DNA from: Paenibacillus sp. YN15
GTDB lineage: Bacteria; Bacillota; Bacilli; Paenibacillales; NBRC-103111
NCBI RefSeq assembly: GCF_003285005.1
Contig: NZ_QMFA01000014.1
Coordinates: forward strand, 1 to 64,000
DNA length: 64,000 bases
Direction of reading: 5' to 3'
The position numbers and the translations under genes were made by a program. How positions within the stretch are numbered: position 1 is the stretch's first letter; every line of letters starts with the position of its first letter. A model generated the notes under the pieces. That model made no database searches, was not told the DNA's origin, and worked only from the letters and a program-made list of their open reading frames with translations. Positions 43,456 through 52,861 of the stretch are shown here, one piece after another.

Positions 43456-43500
43456 ATTGTCCTCCTTACGATTTGACGGTACTGCCAAGCAAGCGCATCC

Positions 43501-43971
43501 TTACGAGGTGCGGCTTTCCTCCGCAGGAACATCGAAGCGGATTTTCTCGATGCTCCTTTGCCGGGGGTCCACGTACAGAATCCCTTCCGCCTCCGGATAC
43601 AGAAGCTGGTACACCAGCAGCTGGTCCCGGAGCCCGCTGCCTGTCCAGTCCAAGGGCTTGCGGTCGCGGGCCACCTTGACCACGTACAGCTTGTCCTCTT
43701 CCGCGGCGAAATGATCGATGAACAGCCTGCTCTCCAGCATCTCTCTGTCATTCACCTGAATCTGGATGGGTATCCGGCGTTTGCCGGTCAACACCTCATA
43801 ACCCGAAAATTCCAACAGCTCCACTGCCGCCGTAGCCGGCACCTCCGGGTCCGGGTCAATGGCGGACTTGCCTTTAGGCGGAGCCAACAGCCAATGCCGG
43901 AACCGGTAGAGCAGCCATCCGATGATGAAGATACTGAGAAGAAAGAGAATCAGGCTGTCGCCTCTGTACAT
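43501..43971 (-). CDS. hypothetical membrane-anchored protein, possibly nuclease-like
   Basis: The 156-residue protein has an N-terminal membrane helix (LILFLLSIFIIGWLLYRF) followed by a cytosolic alpha/beta domain. The order GYEV, RLFIDHF, LYVVKVARD and LLVYQLLYPEAEGILYVDP recalls the D...xxK core of a PD-(D/E)XK fold, but the match is weak. I do not recognise the family by name. It lies between argR and tlyA in the same direction, in the slot where related genomes hold small hypothetical genes. Confidence 0.7.
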   Translation of the reverse strand: MYRGDSLILFLLSIFIIGWLLYRFRHWLLAPPKGKSAIDPDPEVPATAAVELLEFSGYEVLTGKRRIPIQIQVNDREMLESRLFIDHFAAEEDKLYVVKVARDRKPLDWTGSGLRDQLLVYQLLYPEAEGILYVDPRQRSIEKIRFDVPAEESRTS

Positions 43972-44072
43972 TCCGCATCCCCCCGAATACTATTCTTGTT
44001 CTAGGAGACCCGGGAAAAATCCTGCAAGCGCGAGGACACAACCGCCTGTCGGCGTCCCTTGGCTTGGAGAAA

Positions 44073-44933
44073 TCATCCCGGCGAAGAACGGAAGGTGTGA
44101 TGGGCTTGATGTACGGTCTCCCGGATGAGGCCTGCATAGTCAGGCTTGTCCCGGTCCCCTTGTTCAGAAGAGGCGTCCCCAGGGGCCGCGCCCTTGTAAG
44201 TCCAGTATGCCAAAAACTCCACATTGCCTTCCCCGCCGGTAATCGGAGAATAGGTTAGCCCCTCCAGCACAAATCCCAGCTGCCAGGCGAATTCCAGCAC
44301 CGTTTCCAGCACACTCTCATGGACCTTGGCATCCCGGACCACGCCGGATTTGCCCACCTGCTCCCGCCCGGCCTCAAACTGCGGCTTGATCAAGGCGACA
44401 ATCCGTCCCCCGCCGGGCAGCAGCTTGGCCAGGGCGGGCAGGATCAGGCGCAAGGAGATGAAGGAAACATCAATGGAGGCAAAGTCAGGCACAAATTCCT
44501 CCAGATGCTCAGGCTCCATATAGCGGAAATTGGTCCGTTCCATCACATGCACCCGCGGGTCATTGCGGAGAGAATAGTCCAGCTGGTTGTAGCCCACATC
44601 AATGGCATATACCCTTGCCGCCCCGTGCTGCAGCGCGCAATCCGTAAATCCGCCGGTGGAGGCCCCGATATCCAGCATACGGGCATCCTCCAGCTTCAAG
44701 CCGAAGGCGGTAATTGCCTTTTCCAGCTTCAGGCCGCCGCGGCTGACATAAGGATGGGGGGCGCCTTTGACGGTCAGCGGGAGGTCCCGGGCTATTTTCA
44801 TGCCGGGCTTCTCCAGCCGCTCCGTTCCGGTAAAAACCAGTCCAGCCATTACCGCGGCCTTGGCCTTTTCCCTGCTTTCATAATAGCCCTGCTCCACCAG
44901 CAGGACGTCAATCCGTTCCTTCTCTTTTGCCAC
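44073..44933 (-). CDS. TlyA family 16S/23S rRNA 2'-O-methyltransferase
   Basis: The 286-residue protein has an N-terminal S4 RNA-binding domain (RIDVLLVEQGYYESREKAKAAVMAGLV) and a Rossmann methyltransferase domain with the SAM motif DIGASTGGFTDCALQ and the KDKE-type residues (YVSRGGLKLEKA, SFISLRLILPAL, KPQFEAGRE). It corresponds to YqxC in Bacillus. The GTG at 44933 has GGGGAGGACA upstream. An alternative ATG at 44999 would add a 22-residue extension encoded in one arm of a long inverted repeat and also has GGGAGGG upstream. Confidence 0.88.
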   Translation of the reverse strand: MAKEKERIDVLLVEQGYYESREKAKAAVMAGLVFTGTERLEKPGMKIARDLPLTVKGAPHPYVSRGGLKLEKAITAFGLKLEDARMLDIGASTGGFTDCALQHGAARVYAIDVGYNQLDYSLRNDPRVHVMERTNFRYMEPEHLEEFVPDFASIDVSFISLRLILPALAKLLPGGGRIVALIKPQFEAGREQVGKSGVVRDAKVHESVLETVLEFAWQLGFVLEGLTYSPITGGEGNVEFLAYWTYKGAAPGDASSEQGDRDKPDYAGLIRETVHQAHHTFRSSPG

Positions 44934-44959
44934 ACTGTCCTCCCCGGCGCTATACTGGT

Positions 44960-45072
44960 AGTCTGTCCGACGAAGTTGCTTAAGCGAATCAATATTCATC
45001 CGATTTCATTCCTTTCCCTCCCAGTCATTCCATCATGAATATTGATTCGCTTTTCCTTTCGTCGGACAGACT
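44960..45072. repeat. long imperfect inverted repeat between dxs and tlyA
   Basis: Left arm 44960-44999 and right arm 45035-45072 match as two blocks, AGTCTGTCCGACGAA (15 bp) and GCGAATCAATATTCAT (16 bp), separated by a 9- versus 7-nt internal loop. The 35-nt apical loop holds GGGAGGGAAAGG, the ribosome-binding site of the alternative tlyA start ATG 44999. No T-run follows. Confidence 0.8.
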
Positions 45073-45089
45073 CCTGCCAACGCCTCGCC

Positions 45090-46970
45090 TTAGGCATGCT
45101 GCCGTTTCTTCTGGATGAAGGCGGCCAGTTGTCCGGCCACGCTTTCTGCGGTTAGCCCGACCTCCGCCCGCTGCTCCTTGATGCTTCCGTGCTCTACAAA
45201 ATAATCGGGAATGGCCAGGTTTTTCACCGGCAGCCCGTAAATGTCATGATCGGCATAAAACTCCAGCACCGCCGAGCCGAAGCCGCCCATACGGACCCCT
45301 TCCTCGATGGTAATTACCGGCAGGTGTTCCGCCGCCAAAGCAAGCAGCATCGCCTGATCCATGGGTTTGATGAAGCGGGCGTTGACCACCCGGAGAGAAA
45401 TGCCATGGGCCGCCAGTCTATGGGCAGCCTCCTCGGCCACCTCCACCATCGGCCCCACAGCCAGCACAACCCCGTCGCTGCCGCCCCGCACCACTTCCCA
45501 GCTGCCGATGGGAATAAGCGACATAGGCGCAAGCTCCACCCCTCTGCCGCTAATCCGGGGATACCGGAGGGCAATGGGGCCGTCATCGTACTGGAGGGCC
45601 GTGTACAGCATGGAGCGCAGCTCCTGCTCATCCTTGGGCATCATCACCGTAAGATTGGGGATGCTGCGCATAAAGGCCATGTCATAAATCCCCTGATGGG
45701 TCTCTCCGTCAGGCCCCACAAAACCGGCCCGGTCAATGGCAAAGACCACATTGAGATTCTGGCGGGCAATATCATGGACAATCTGGTCATAAGCCCGCTG
45801 CATGAAGGTGGAGTAAACCGCATAAACCGGCTTCATGCCTTCCATGGCCAATCCGGCGCAGAAGGTGGCGGCATGCTGCTCGGCAATGCCCACATCGATC
45901 ATGCGATCCGGAAAACGCTCCTGAAACCTCAACAGCCCCGAGCCCCCGGGCATGGCCGGAGTGACCGCGACGATCCGGCTGTCCGCCTCCGCCAGCTCGA
46001 TCAGGGCATTGCCGAAAACCTCCGTATACATGGGCGGCCCGGAGGCTTTCATCACCTGGCCGGATTCGATCTTGTACGGGCTGATGCCGTGCCAGGTATG
46101 GGAATCCGCCTCCGCCGGGGAGTAGCCCTTGCCCTTTAAGGTCAGCACATGGATCAGCACCGGCCCATCCAGATTATCCGCCTGGCGCAGCGTTTCCAGC
46201 AGCTGGGGCAAATTATGGCCGTCCACCGGGCCCATATACTGAAAGCCCAGCTCCTCAAACAGCACCCCGTTCACCAGCAGATACTTGAGGGAGTCCTTCA
46301 GCTTCTCCACGGTTTTGGCCACCTTGCCGCCGATGGCCGGGATTTTCTTAAGAAGGTATTCCACATCATCCTTGGCCTTCAGGTAATGCCGGTCCGAACG
46401 GATTTTGCTTAAATAATTATGCATGGCTCCCACGTTGGGGGCGATGGACATTTCGTTGTCATTCAAAATGACTACAAGATTCTTCCCCTCGTGGCCGATA
46501 TGGTTCATAGCCTCGAAGGCCATGCCGCCGGTCATGGCGCCGTCGCCGATCACCGCCACCACTTTATTGGACTTGTGCTGCAAGTCCCGGGCGCTGGCAA
46601 AGCCCATGGCCGCAGACAGAGAGGTGCTGCTGTGGCCGGCCTCCCAAACATCATGCTCGCTTTCGCTGCGCTTGACAAAGCCGCACAGCCCCTTATACTT
46701 GCGCAGAGTATCGAAATTCCCTTTGCGCCCGGTAAGGATCTTGTGCACATACGATTGGTGTCCGACATCGAATATGATCTTGTCCCGGGGGGACTGGTAA
46801 TAGTAATGCAGGGCCAAGGTCAATTCCACAACGCCCAGATTAGGCGCCAGATGTCCTCCCGTCGACGAGAGTTTTTCGATCAGAAACCTCCGTATCTCTC
46901 CCGCCAAAGCCTCCAATTGCTCCATATTCAGCTTTTTCAGGTCTTCCGGCTGGTTGATTTGATCGAGCAC
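45090..46970 (-). CDS. dxs: 1-deoxy-D-xylulose-5-phosphate synthase
   Basis: The 626-residue thiamine-diphosphate enzyme makes DXP from pyruvate and glyceraldehyde-3-phosphate, the first step of the MEP isoprenoid route. Motifs: [57 protein letters not shown] (ThDP), [17 protein letters not shown] and [14 protein letters not shown]. The GTG at 46970 is weakly preceded by GCGGGG. It lies between ispA and tlyA, as in many Bacillales. Confidence 0.96.
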   Translation of the reverse strand: MLDQINQPEDLKKLNMEQLEALAGEIRRFLIEKLSSTGGHLAPNLGVVELTLALHYYYQSPRDKIIFDVGHQSYVHKILTGRKGNFDTLRKYKGLCGFVKRSESEHDVWEAGHSSTSLSAAMGFASARDLQHKSNKVVAVIGDGAMTGGMAFEAMNHIGHEGKNLVVILNDNEMSIAPNVGAMHNYLSKIRSDRHYLKAKDDVEYLLKKIPAIGGKVAKTVEKLKDSLKYLLVNGVLFEELGFQYMGPVDGHNLPQLLETLRQADNLDGPVLIHVLTLKGKGYSPAEADSHTWHGISPYKIESGQVMKASGPPMYTEVFGNALIELAEADSRIVAVTPAMPGGSGLLRFQERFPDRMIDVGIAEQHAATFCAGLAMEGMKPVYAVYSTFMQRAYDQIVHDIARQNLNVVFAIDRAGFVGPDGETHQGIYDMAFMRSIPNLTVMMPKDEQELRSMLYTALQYDDGPIALRYPRISGRGVELAPMSLIPIGSWEVVRGGSDGVVLAVGPMVEVAEEAAHRLAAHGISLRVVNARFIKPMDQAMLLALAAEHLPVITIEEGVRMGGFGSAVLEFYADHDIYGLPVKNLAIPDYFVEHGSIKEQRAEVGLTAESVAGQLAAFIQKKRQHA

Positions 46971-47152
46971 TATTGTAGCCCCGCTTTCGTGTTTAAATAT
47001 GCATCATTATATCACAGTCCGGAAAACCGCCACAACGCGAAACCTGGCGACGAAAAAAACTCCTATCGGAGTCCTTTCGGAGAAACGGGCTTGTCCCCAG
47101 AGGCAATTTTTATTGCCAATCAGAACATCCTGCCCGGCGGCCCCTTACAGCC

Positions 47153-48073
47153 TCAAAATTCCCGATGCACCAGATAATCCGCCAGCTCCAGAAGCCTGCG
47201 GGGGGCGGCAAATTGCGCTTCGAGAACAGCCTGCTTTCCGGCATCCGTCAGCTCCCTCACCTTCCGGCGGGACTCCTCCAAGCCGTACAGATACGGGTAG
47301 GTCACCTTCTGGGAGGCCTCGTCGCTGTGCACCGGCTTGCCCAGTTTGGCTTCATCCCCAGTAATGTCCAGTATATCATCCTGAATCTGGAAGGCCAGGC
47401 CAATGCTGTAGCCGTACACCTCCAACGCCTTCAGCTGCTCCGGGCTGGCTCCTGCCGTCCGGCCTCCCGCCTTGAGGGAAAAAACAATCAGATCCCCTGT
47501 TTTGTGGGTGTGGATAAACTCCAGCTCCGCCTTGCCGGTGGCCCCCTGCTCGCCCAGAATATCCGCTGCCTGGCCGCCTACCATGCCTTTGGCCCCCGCA
47601 TAAACCGACAGCTCCTCCATCATGTCCAGCACAGTCTCCGCCGGCACGCCGCCGGCCCTGCCCGCCTGGGTAATGGAATAAAAAGCATGGGTCAGCAGCG
47701 CGTCTCCCGCCAAAATCGCCATGGCGTCGCCGAACACCTTATGGTTGGTGGGTTTGCCGCGGCGGAAATCATCATTGTCCATTGCCGGCAAATCATCATG
47801 GATCAGCGAGTAGGTGTGGATCATCTCGATGGCGTCCGCCGCATACCGCGCCGCCTTCGGACTGCCTCCCGCCGCTTCGGCGGCGGCATAGACAAGAACA
47901 GGCCGCAGGCGCTTGCCTCCGGCCATCAGCGAATAATGCATGGACTCCCGCAGCTTCCCCGGCACCTGCCACTCGGCCGGCAGACAGGAGGCAAGCTGCT
48001 CTTCCGTCACAGCCTGCCAATGCCCGATGTAATCCTTGATGTCAGCCTGCTTCAGCGCGTCAAAAGATTTCAT
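47153..48073 (-). CDS. ispA: farnesyl diphosphate synthase (short-chain prenyltransferase)
   Basis: The 306-residue polyprenyl synthase has the first Asp-rich motif DDLPAMDNDDFRRGKPTNHK, GGKRLRP, and the second Asp-rich motif FQIQDDILDITGD. It condenses IPP and DMAPP to FPP for undecaprenyl and quinone lipids. ATG 48073 or GTG 48082 may be the start; the GTG overlaps the xseB stop as GTGA, the usual coupling signal, while ATG has a GAGGG close by. It follows xseB directly. Confidence 0.93.
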   Translation of the reverse strand: MKSFDALKQADIKDYIGHWQAVTEEQLASCLPAEWQVPGKLRESMHYSLMAGGKRLRPVLVYAAAEAAGGSPKAARYAADAIEMIHTYSLIHDDLPAMDNDDFRRGKPTNHKVFGDAMAILAGDALLTHAFYSITQAGRAGGVPAETVLDMMEELSVYAGAKGMVGGQAADILGEQGATGKAELEFIHTHKTGDLIVFSLKAGGRTAGASPEQLKALEVYGYSIGLAFQIQDDILDITGDEAKLGKPVHSDEASQKVTYPYLYGLEESRRKVRELTDAGKQAVLEAQFAAPRRLLELADYLVHREF

Positions 48074-48078
48074 ATCCC

Positions 48079-48348
48079 TCACCCTTCATCCGCACCGGCG
48101 GCAAAAGGCTTCTTGGCGAGAGAGCCGTTTTCTTCCACCAGAATTTCGATTTTGCGCTCCACCTGCTCCAGCTTCTTGCCGCACAGATGGGACAGCTTCA
48201 TTCCCTGCTGAAACAGCTCGATGGCCTGCTCCAGGGGAACATCCCCATTCTCCAGCCGGCCCACAATGATCTCCAGGCGCTCCATTGCCGCTTCAAAGCT
48301 AAGCTCCGATTCACCGGCCCAGCCGGCAGAAATGATTTCCTTATCCAT
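48079..48348 (-). CDS. xseB: exodeoxyribonuclease VII small subunit
   Basis: The 89-residue protein has the XseB signature LSFEAAMERLEIIVGRLENGDVPLEQAIELFQQGMKLSHLC. Several copies assemble with XseA for single-strand DNA trimming. The start at 48348 follows GGAGGAG and overlaps xseA by 8 nt. Confidence 0.95.
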   Translation of the reverse strand: MDKEIISAGWAGESELSFEAAMERLEIIVGRLENGDVPLEQAIELFQQGMKLSHLCGKKLEQVERKIEILVEENGSLAKKPFAAGADEG

Positions 48349-49708
48349 CCGCATTCTCCTCCATGGCCCATACATGGCAGTCCAGACGGCCGTCGGCGAG
48401 ACGGACCCTGACCAGATCTCCCGGCTGTATTTGATGAATTGATTTTATAAGTGCGGTTTCCTTTTCGTTATAAACCAGACTGTAGCCGCGCTGCATGACC
48501 TTGAGCGGACTCAGGGCGTCCAGTTGCCTAAGCGCCGCGTCAAAGCCCGCCTGCTTGTCCTTCATCAAGGCCTGCATGGCGGCGGCCAGCCGGCGGCCGA
48601 GGGCATCGCTTTGGCGCCGGGCGTAAATCACCTGCTCGCCGGGATCATGCCGGGCCAGCCGGTGGGTCAGGCTCATCCGGGCCTCCCGCGCATTGGCCAA
48701 ACGCCTGTTGATCCGGTAGCCCAGCTGCTCCGTCAGCCGGTCCAGCCGTTCCACCGGCTCCAGCAGCTGCTTCCGCGGATTCAGCAAATAAGGCGAGCGC
48801 CGGACCAGGAAAAGACGCTCCCGGCCCTCCTGCAGCCTGCGCTGAAGAGCCTTGCGCATCCGCTCCTGCTCCACCGCAAGCTGCTGCCGCAGCTCCATGT
48901 GGTGGGGGACCGCCAGCTCGGCGGCGGCGGTGGGGGTAGCCGCCCGCAGATCCGCCACAAAGTCGGCGATGGTAAAGTCCGTTTCATGCCCAACGGCGGA
49001 GATGACCGGGATCTGCGAGGCATAGATGGCCCGGGCCACCGCCTCCTCGTTAAACGCCCACAGCTCCTCCAGGCTGCCGCCGCCTCTGCCCACAATGAGC
49101 AAATCCACCTCTCCCGCCTCATTGAGGCGGCGGATGGCCTTGACAATGGAAGGCGCCGCCTGCGTCCCTTGGACCAGCACCGGATAGAGCTGGACGGGAA
49201 TAGCGGGAAAGCGCCGCTGCAGGGTAATGATAATATCCCGGACGGCCGCTCCCGTGGGGGAGGTGACCACCCCGATGGCCCGGGGAAACCGGGGGATGGC
49301 CCGCTTGCGGTGGACGGCGAAGAGTCCTTCCGCCTCCAGGCGCTGCTTCAGCTGCTCGTAGGCCAGATAAAGGCTGCCTACGCCGTCCGGCTGCATCTGG
49401 GTCACATACATCTGATATTGGCCGTCCCGCTCATAGACGGAGATGCCGCCCTTGGCCAGCACCTTGGTGCCGTCCTTGGGAATAAACGGCAGGCGCTGGT
49501 TGTAGGAGGCGAACATAATCGCCTTCACCCGGCTGTCCGCATCCTTCAGGGTAAAATACATATGGCCGCTGGAATGGCGGGTAAAGTTGGAAATCTCTCC
49601 GCGGACCCACACATCGGACAGGCGCTGGTCCTGCTCCAGCCGGGCCTTGATGTAGCGGGTCAGCTCTTTGACGGTGATGGCCTGCTCCGGCCCCTTCTCG
49701 GGCATCAT
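48341..49708 (-). CDS. xseA: exodeoxyribonuclease VII large subunit
   Basis: The 455-residue nuclease subunit has an OB-fold N-terminus (WVRGEISNFTRHSSGHMYFTLKD), the catalytic region IGVVTSPTGAAVRDIIITLQRRFP and RGGGSLEELWAFNEEAVARAI..VISAVGHETDFTIADFVADLRAATPTAAAEL. A long coiled coil with XseB-binding repeats and the C-terminal LKVMQRGYSLV strand follow. It starts 5 nt after folD stops. Confidence 0.96.
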   Translation of the reverse strand: MMPEKGPEQAITVKELTRYIKARLEQDQRLSDVWVRGEISNFTRHSSGHMYFTLKDADSRVKAIMFASYNQRLPFIPKDGTKVLAKGGISVYERDGQYQMYVTQMQPDGVGSLYLAYEQLKQRLEAEGLFAVHRKRAIPRFPRAIGVVTSPTGAAVRDIIITLQRRFPAIPVQLYPVLVQGTQAAPSIVKAIRRLNEAGEVDLLIVGRGGGSLEELWAFNEEAVARAIYASQIPVISAVGHETDFTIADFVADLRAATPTAAAELAVPHHMELRQQLAVEQERMRKALQRRLQEGRERLFLVRRSPYLLNPRKQLLEPVERLDRLTEQLGYRINRRLANAREARMSLTHRLARHDPGEQVIYARRQSDALGRRLAAAMQALMKDKQAGFDAALRQLDALSPLKVMQRGYSLVYNEKETALIKSIHQIQPGDLVRVRLADGRLDCHVWAMEENADG

Positions 49709-49713
49709 GGCCG

Positions 49714-50571
49714 TTACTCCAGCCCGGCTGCCCGCTTGGCCGAAACGATGGTGTTGGCCAGCAGCATGGAAATGGTCATGGGCCCGACGCAGCCGGGAAC
49801 CGGGGTAATCATCCCCGCCGTCTCCAGCACATCGTCAAAATCCACATCCCCCACCAGCTTGCCGTCGGGAAGACGGTTAATTCCCACATCGATGACAACG
49901 GCCCCCGGCTTGATATGCTTGGCCTTGATCATTTGCGGCCGCCCTACGGCCGCTACCAGAATATCCGCCTGGGAGGTGATCTTCTCCATATCCGGCGTCC
50001 GGGAATGGCAGACGGTTACAGTGGCATGCTCCCGCAGCAGCAGCATCGCCATGGGTTTGCCCACAATATTGCTGCGGCCGACCACCACGGCATGTTTGCC
50101 GGCAATGTCCACGTTCATCCGCTTCAGCACCTCAATGACACCGGCGGGGGTACATGGCAAAAACCCGGGTTTGCCGATCATCAGATTGCCCACATTCACG
50201 GGATGGAAGCAGTCCACATCCTTGTCCGGATGGATGGCGTCAATCACCTTGTCTTCATTGATATGACGGGGAAGCGGAAGCTGGACGAGAATGCCGTTGA
50301 TCCGCTTGTCGCCGTTCAGGCGCTCCACCAGAGCCAGCAGCTCAGTTTCGCCGGTATCCTCAGGCAGACGGTGAACCTCGGAATAGATGCCGGCTGTTTC
50401 ACAGGCCTTGGCTTTGTTGCGCACATAGACGGCGGAAGCCGGGTCGTTGCCGACCAACACCACCGCCAGTCCGGGCTGAACCTGCTTTTGGGCCAGCTCC
50501 TCCACCTCAAGCCTGAAGTGCTCGCGGACAGCTTGGACCAATTCCTTGCCGTTAATCACTTGCGCCGACAT
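49714..50571 (-). CDS. folD: methylenetetrahydrofolate dehydrogenase / cyclohydrolase
   Basis: The 285-residue bifunctional enzyme interconverts 5,10-methylene-, methenyl- and 10-formyl-THF. Motifs: [18 protein letters not shown] with the catalytic Lys, [49 protein letters not shown] and the C-terminal [15 protein letters not shown]. The ATG follows GGGGGAG. It lies between nusB (352 nt upstream) and xseA. Confidence 0.96.
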   Translation of the reverse strand: MSAQVINGKELVQAVREHFRLEVEELAQKQVQPGLAVVLVGNDPASAVYVRNKAKACETAGIYSEVHRLPEDTGETELLALVERLNGDKRINGILVQLPLPRHINEDKVIDAIHPDKDVDCFHPVNVGNLMIGKPGFLPCTPAGVIEVLKRMNVDIAGKHAVVVGRSNIVGKPMAMLLLREHATVTVCHSRTPDMEKITSQADILVAAVGRPQMIKAKHIKPGAVVIDVGINRLPDGKLVGDVDFDDVLETAGMITPVPGCVGPMTISMLLANTIVSAKRAAGLE

Positions 50572-50922
50572 GTAACTCCCCCCAGATTTTCTTTATTGAC
50601 GGATCAGGGCATAAGGCCTGTCCGGTATTGCGTTTGAGATTCTAACGGCGGTAGGCGCTCTTATTTTGCCAAAAAAAGAGGTTCTGAAATTTTAACGGCA
50701 GCCACAGACGTTATTAGAGCCAAAACGACTCCTAACAGCTCCCAATCGGCTGCATAACGGCGCTGGCCGCCGTTAGTTTTTTGCAAAGGCATATTTTCAG
50801 CAAATAGAGGCTTTTACCGCCGTTAGAATCGCCTATGGCCCCAGCAGCCAGCAACAAGAACGAAAATGGCGGTTACAGGCACAGACGCATCATGTTCCTA
50901 TAAATGCACACGGGAACCGTCC
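50572..50922. other. noncoding gap between folD and nusB
   Basis: The 351 nt hold a palindromic repeat cluster (50638-50830) and, near 50908-50920, GGGAACCGTCCC. No gene is supported. Confidence 0.75.
50638..50830. repeat. TAACGG palindromic repeat cluster 3
   Basis: The cluster is bounded by a perfect 16-bp inverted repeat, GATTCTAACGGCGGTA (50638-50653) and TACCGCCGTTAGAATC (50815-50830). Between them are TTTTAACGGCAG, ATAACGGCGCTGGCCGCCGTTAG and CTCTTATTTTGCC-like stretches. The core is shared with clusters at 19111, 39360 and 63305. Confidence 0.7.
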
Positions 50923-51372
50923 CTACAGCTTGTCCTTGATGCCTTCCAGCTGAGTGATCATTTTGCCCAGCACGCCGTTGACGAACTTGCCCGATTCCTC
51001 GGTGCCGAAGTGCTTGGACATTTCGATGGCTTCGTTGACCACAACCTTGGGCGGCACATCCTCGCGGAAGACCATTTCGTACACGCCCAGGCGCAGAATT
51101 TCCCGGTCCACCTTGGACAGGCGGTCCATGGACCAGCCCTTCAGGTAGTCGGTGAGCAGGTTGTCAATGGCGGCCAGGTACTCTTCCGTTCCTGCCACCA
51201 GTTCCTTGACATCACCGGGCACAATATCCTCATTCTTCTGGCGCAGCTCGGCCTCGTTCTCCTGCAGCGCTTCTTCAATAACCATCCGGATGGCGTGATC
51301 CACATCCACTTCATTCATTCGCAATTGATACAGGCTCTGTACGGCGAGCTCTCTGGCTAATCTGCGTCTCAT
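50923..51372 (-). CDS. nusB: transcription antitermination factor NusB
   Basis: The 149-residue all-helical protein starts MRRRLARELAVQSLYQLRMN and has LTDYLKGWSMDRLSKVDREILRLGVYEM and the NEAIEMSKHFGTEESGKFVNGVLGK signature. With NusE it binds boxA of rRNA leaders; such a sequence is visible in the rrn leader of this window. The ATG follows GGGGGTTG. Confidence 0.95.
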   Translation of the reverse strand: MRRRLARELAVQSLYQLRMNEVDVDHAIRMVIEEALQENEAELRQKNEDIVPGDVKELVAGTEEYLAAIDNLLTDYLKGWSMDRLSKVDREILRLGVYEMVFREDVPPKVVVNEAIEMSKHFGTEESGKFVNGVLGKMITQLEGIKDKL

Positions 51373-51472
51373 CGGACGACTTCAACCCCCTATTCGATAC
51401 AAAACAAAACCCCATGAAAGGGCACTCCAGCGTGAGACGGTGCCGTTCCACAGGATTTATATGGTAACTCTC

Positions 51473-51700
51473 CTACCTGAACATCTTCCATCTTTCGGAA
51501 AGCCAGCGCCATAGGTGGTCCAGTTGAAACAGCCGCTCCCCTTGATCCAGCTTTTTCCCAATATAATAACCGATAAAAACAATGAAAGCAAAAATAAGCA
51601 TGTCCCAAAAGCCTGCGAACAAATAAAGGAAGCCCAGAAAGAAGCCGAATGCCGCTCCCAGCAGCTTGCCCCGGTGTTGCTCCCACAGGTCTTTCCACAT
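51473..51700 (-). CDS. DUF2273 family small membrane protein
   Basis: The 75-residue protein (MWKDLWEQHRGKLLGAAFGF) has two adjacent membrane segments (LLGAAFGFFLGFLYLFAGF and LIFAFIVFIGYYIG) and the Lys-Leu-Asp-Gln-Gly tail of DUF2273. Such proteins accompany Asp23 and AmaP in Gram-positives and probably help anchor Asp23 at the membrane. The ATG at 51700 follows AGGGGTGA; a GTG at 51712 is also possible. It starts 14 nt after amaP stops. Confidence 0.85.
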   Translation of the reverse strand: MWKDLWEQHRGKLLGAAFGFFLGFLYLFAGFWDMLIFAFIVFIGYYIGKKLDQGERLFQLDHLWRWLSERWKMFR

Positions 51701-51714
51701 ATCCGGCTTCACCC

Positions 51715-52275
51715 CTATTCAACCCGGCTTTTGAAGGTGGGCGCAGATTGGACGATATTGGCGATAAATACGGAAACGCCGGCCACCGGAATGCCGGTGA
51801 TTTCCTCGATATGCTGCTTGACGGCGGATTGCATCTCCTCGGTCAAAGCAGGAATGGAGCTTTCCCCGTCCACCATACTGCGGATGGTCACTTCAATCCC
51901 GGCGCTGCCTACCCGGATGCGGGCGCGCAAATCCTTGACGCCGCGGGAGCGGGAGGCGGCCTTCAGCGCCAGATTTTCCACCGTTTCAATGGAAATGCGG
52001 ATATCTCCCCATTCATTGCGCTGGTCGATGGAGGGCGCTTGCTCTCTGGAGCTTCGGACAGAAATGTAAAACAGGCGCAGAGCAATCAGCAGCAGCACGG
52101 CGCAGACAGAGATGAAGGCGATTGCCGGTCCCGTCTCGGTATAAACCCGCTCGGCAAAAGCCTGGGTTTCCTCCAGCGGAATCCAATTGAACGCCCCGGC
52201 CAACATGGCGCAGGCAGCTACCATGACGGCAAGGCTGAAAATAAACAAAAGAAGGCGGTCGATAATCTTGGCCAT
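51715..52275 (-). CDS. amaP: alkaline shock response membrane anchor protein AmaP
   Basis: The 186-residue protein has two N-terminal membrane helices (LLLFIFSLAVMVAACAMLAGAF and AIAFISVCAVLLLIALRLFYI) followed by a cytosolic Asp23-like domain (GDIRISIETVENLALKAASR..RIRVGSAGIEVTIRSMVDG). In Staphylococcus AmaP tethers Asp23 to the membrane. It is flanked by asp23 and DUF2273, as expected for the module. The ATG follows GAAGGGGA. Confidence 0.88.
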   Translation of the reverse strand: MAKIIDRLLLFIFSLAVMVAACAMLAGAFNWIPLEETQAFAERVYTETGPAIAFISVCAVLLLIALRLFYISVRSSREQAPSIDQRNEWGDIRISIETVENLALKAASRSRGVKDLRARIRVGSAGIEVTIRSMVDGESSIPALTEEMQSAVKQHIEEITGIPVAGVSVFIANIVQSAPTFKSRVE

Positions 52276-52333
52276 TTACAGCTTGTCCCCTTCCATGTTA
52301 GGCCTCCCTGACGGGTCCCCTTTCGTGAAGCAA

Positions 52334-52353
52334 GCCCCCTATAGCTAGGGGGC
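52334..52353. terminator. GC-rich hairpin after asp23
   Basis: GCCCCCTA tagc TAGGGGGC, a perfect 8-bp stem 16 nt after the asp23 stop. No T-run follows, so it may be a processing or partial termination signal before amaP. Confidence 0.55.
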
Positions 52354-52368
52354 ATAAGTGCAAAGCCG

Positions 52369-52782
52369 TTATTTCAGTTTAATAACGGAGGTCGCATCCT
52401 CTTCGATAACCTTCTCCGGAGTCTTGAACTGAACGCCGTGGATATGGACATTCACCTCAATCACATCCAGGCCGGTCATGGATTCGATGGCCTGCTTCAC
52501 ATTGCGCTGAATGTCGGAAGCCACTGCCGGAATCCGCTGCCCGTATTCAATGATAATGGAGACATCGATGGCCGCTTCCTTCTGCCCAACCTCCACCTTC
52601 ACGCCCTTGGAAAGGTTCTTGCGTCCCAGAAGCTCGGCCACGCCGCTGGCGAAGCCTCCGCTCATGCCTGCTACCCCTTCCACCTCGATGGTAGCCAGAC
52701 CGGCGATAATCTCAATGACTTCAGGGGCAATCTGGATGTTGCCCATGTCCGTCTTCTCATAATCTGGAGCTATGGTGCTCAT
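52369..52782 (-). CDS. asp23: Asp23/Gls24 family envelope stress response protein
   Basis: The 137-residue protein has the family core IQIAPEVIEIIAGLATIEVEGVAGMSGGFASGVAELLGRKNLSKGVKVEVGQKEAAIDVSIIIEYG and VIEVNVHIHGVQF. It is the counterpart of YqhY next to accC in B. subtilis, which limits acetyl-CoA carboxylase activity. The ATG follows GGGAGGTG. It sits 79 nt downstream of accC in the same direction. Confidence 0.92.
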   Translation of the reverse strand: MSTIAPDYEKTDMGNIQIAPEVIEIIAGLATIEVEGVAGMSGGFASGVAELLGRKNLSKGVKVEVGQKEAAIDVSIIIEYGQRIPAVASDIQRNVKQAIESMTGLDVIEVNVHIHGVQFKTPEKVIEEDATSVIKLK

Positions 52783-52861
52783 ATATACACCTCCCGAGCA
52801 TTGTTGGACGTCCTAATACATTACTATACCATTTGGACCGAAAGTTGACAAACCCTAAGAT

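Noticed and set aside
46999-47364. 121-residue plus-strand frame downstream of ispA
   Set aside because: It overlaps the real ispA gene on the other strand, is Pro/Ser/Arg-rich and has no ribosome-binding site.
51390-51722. 110-residue minus frame over the DUF2273 gene
   Set aside because: It is a shifted frame of the DUF2273 region and lacks family features.
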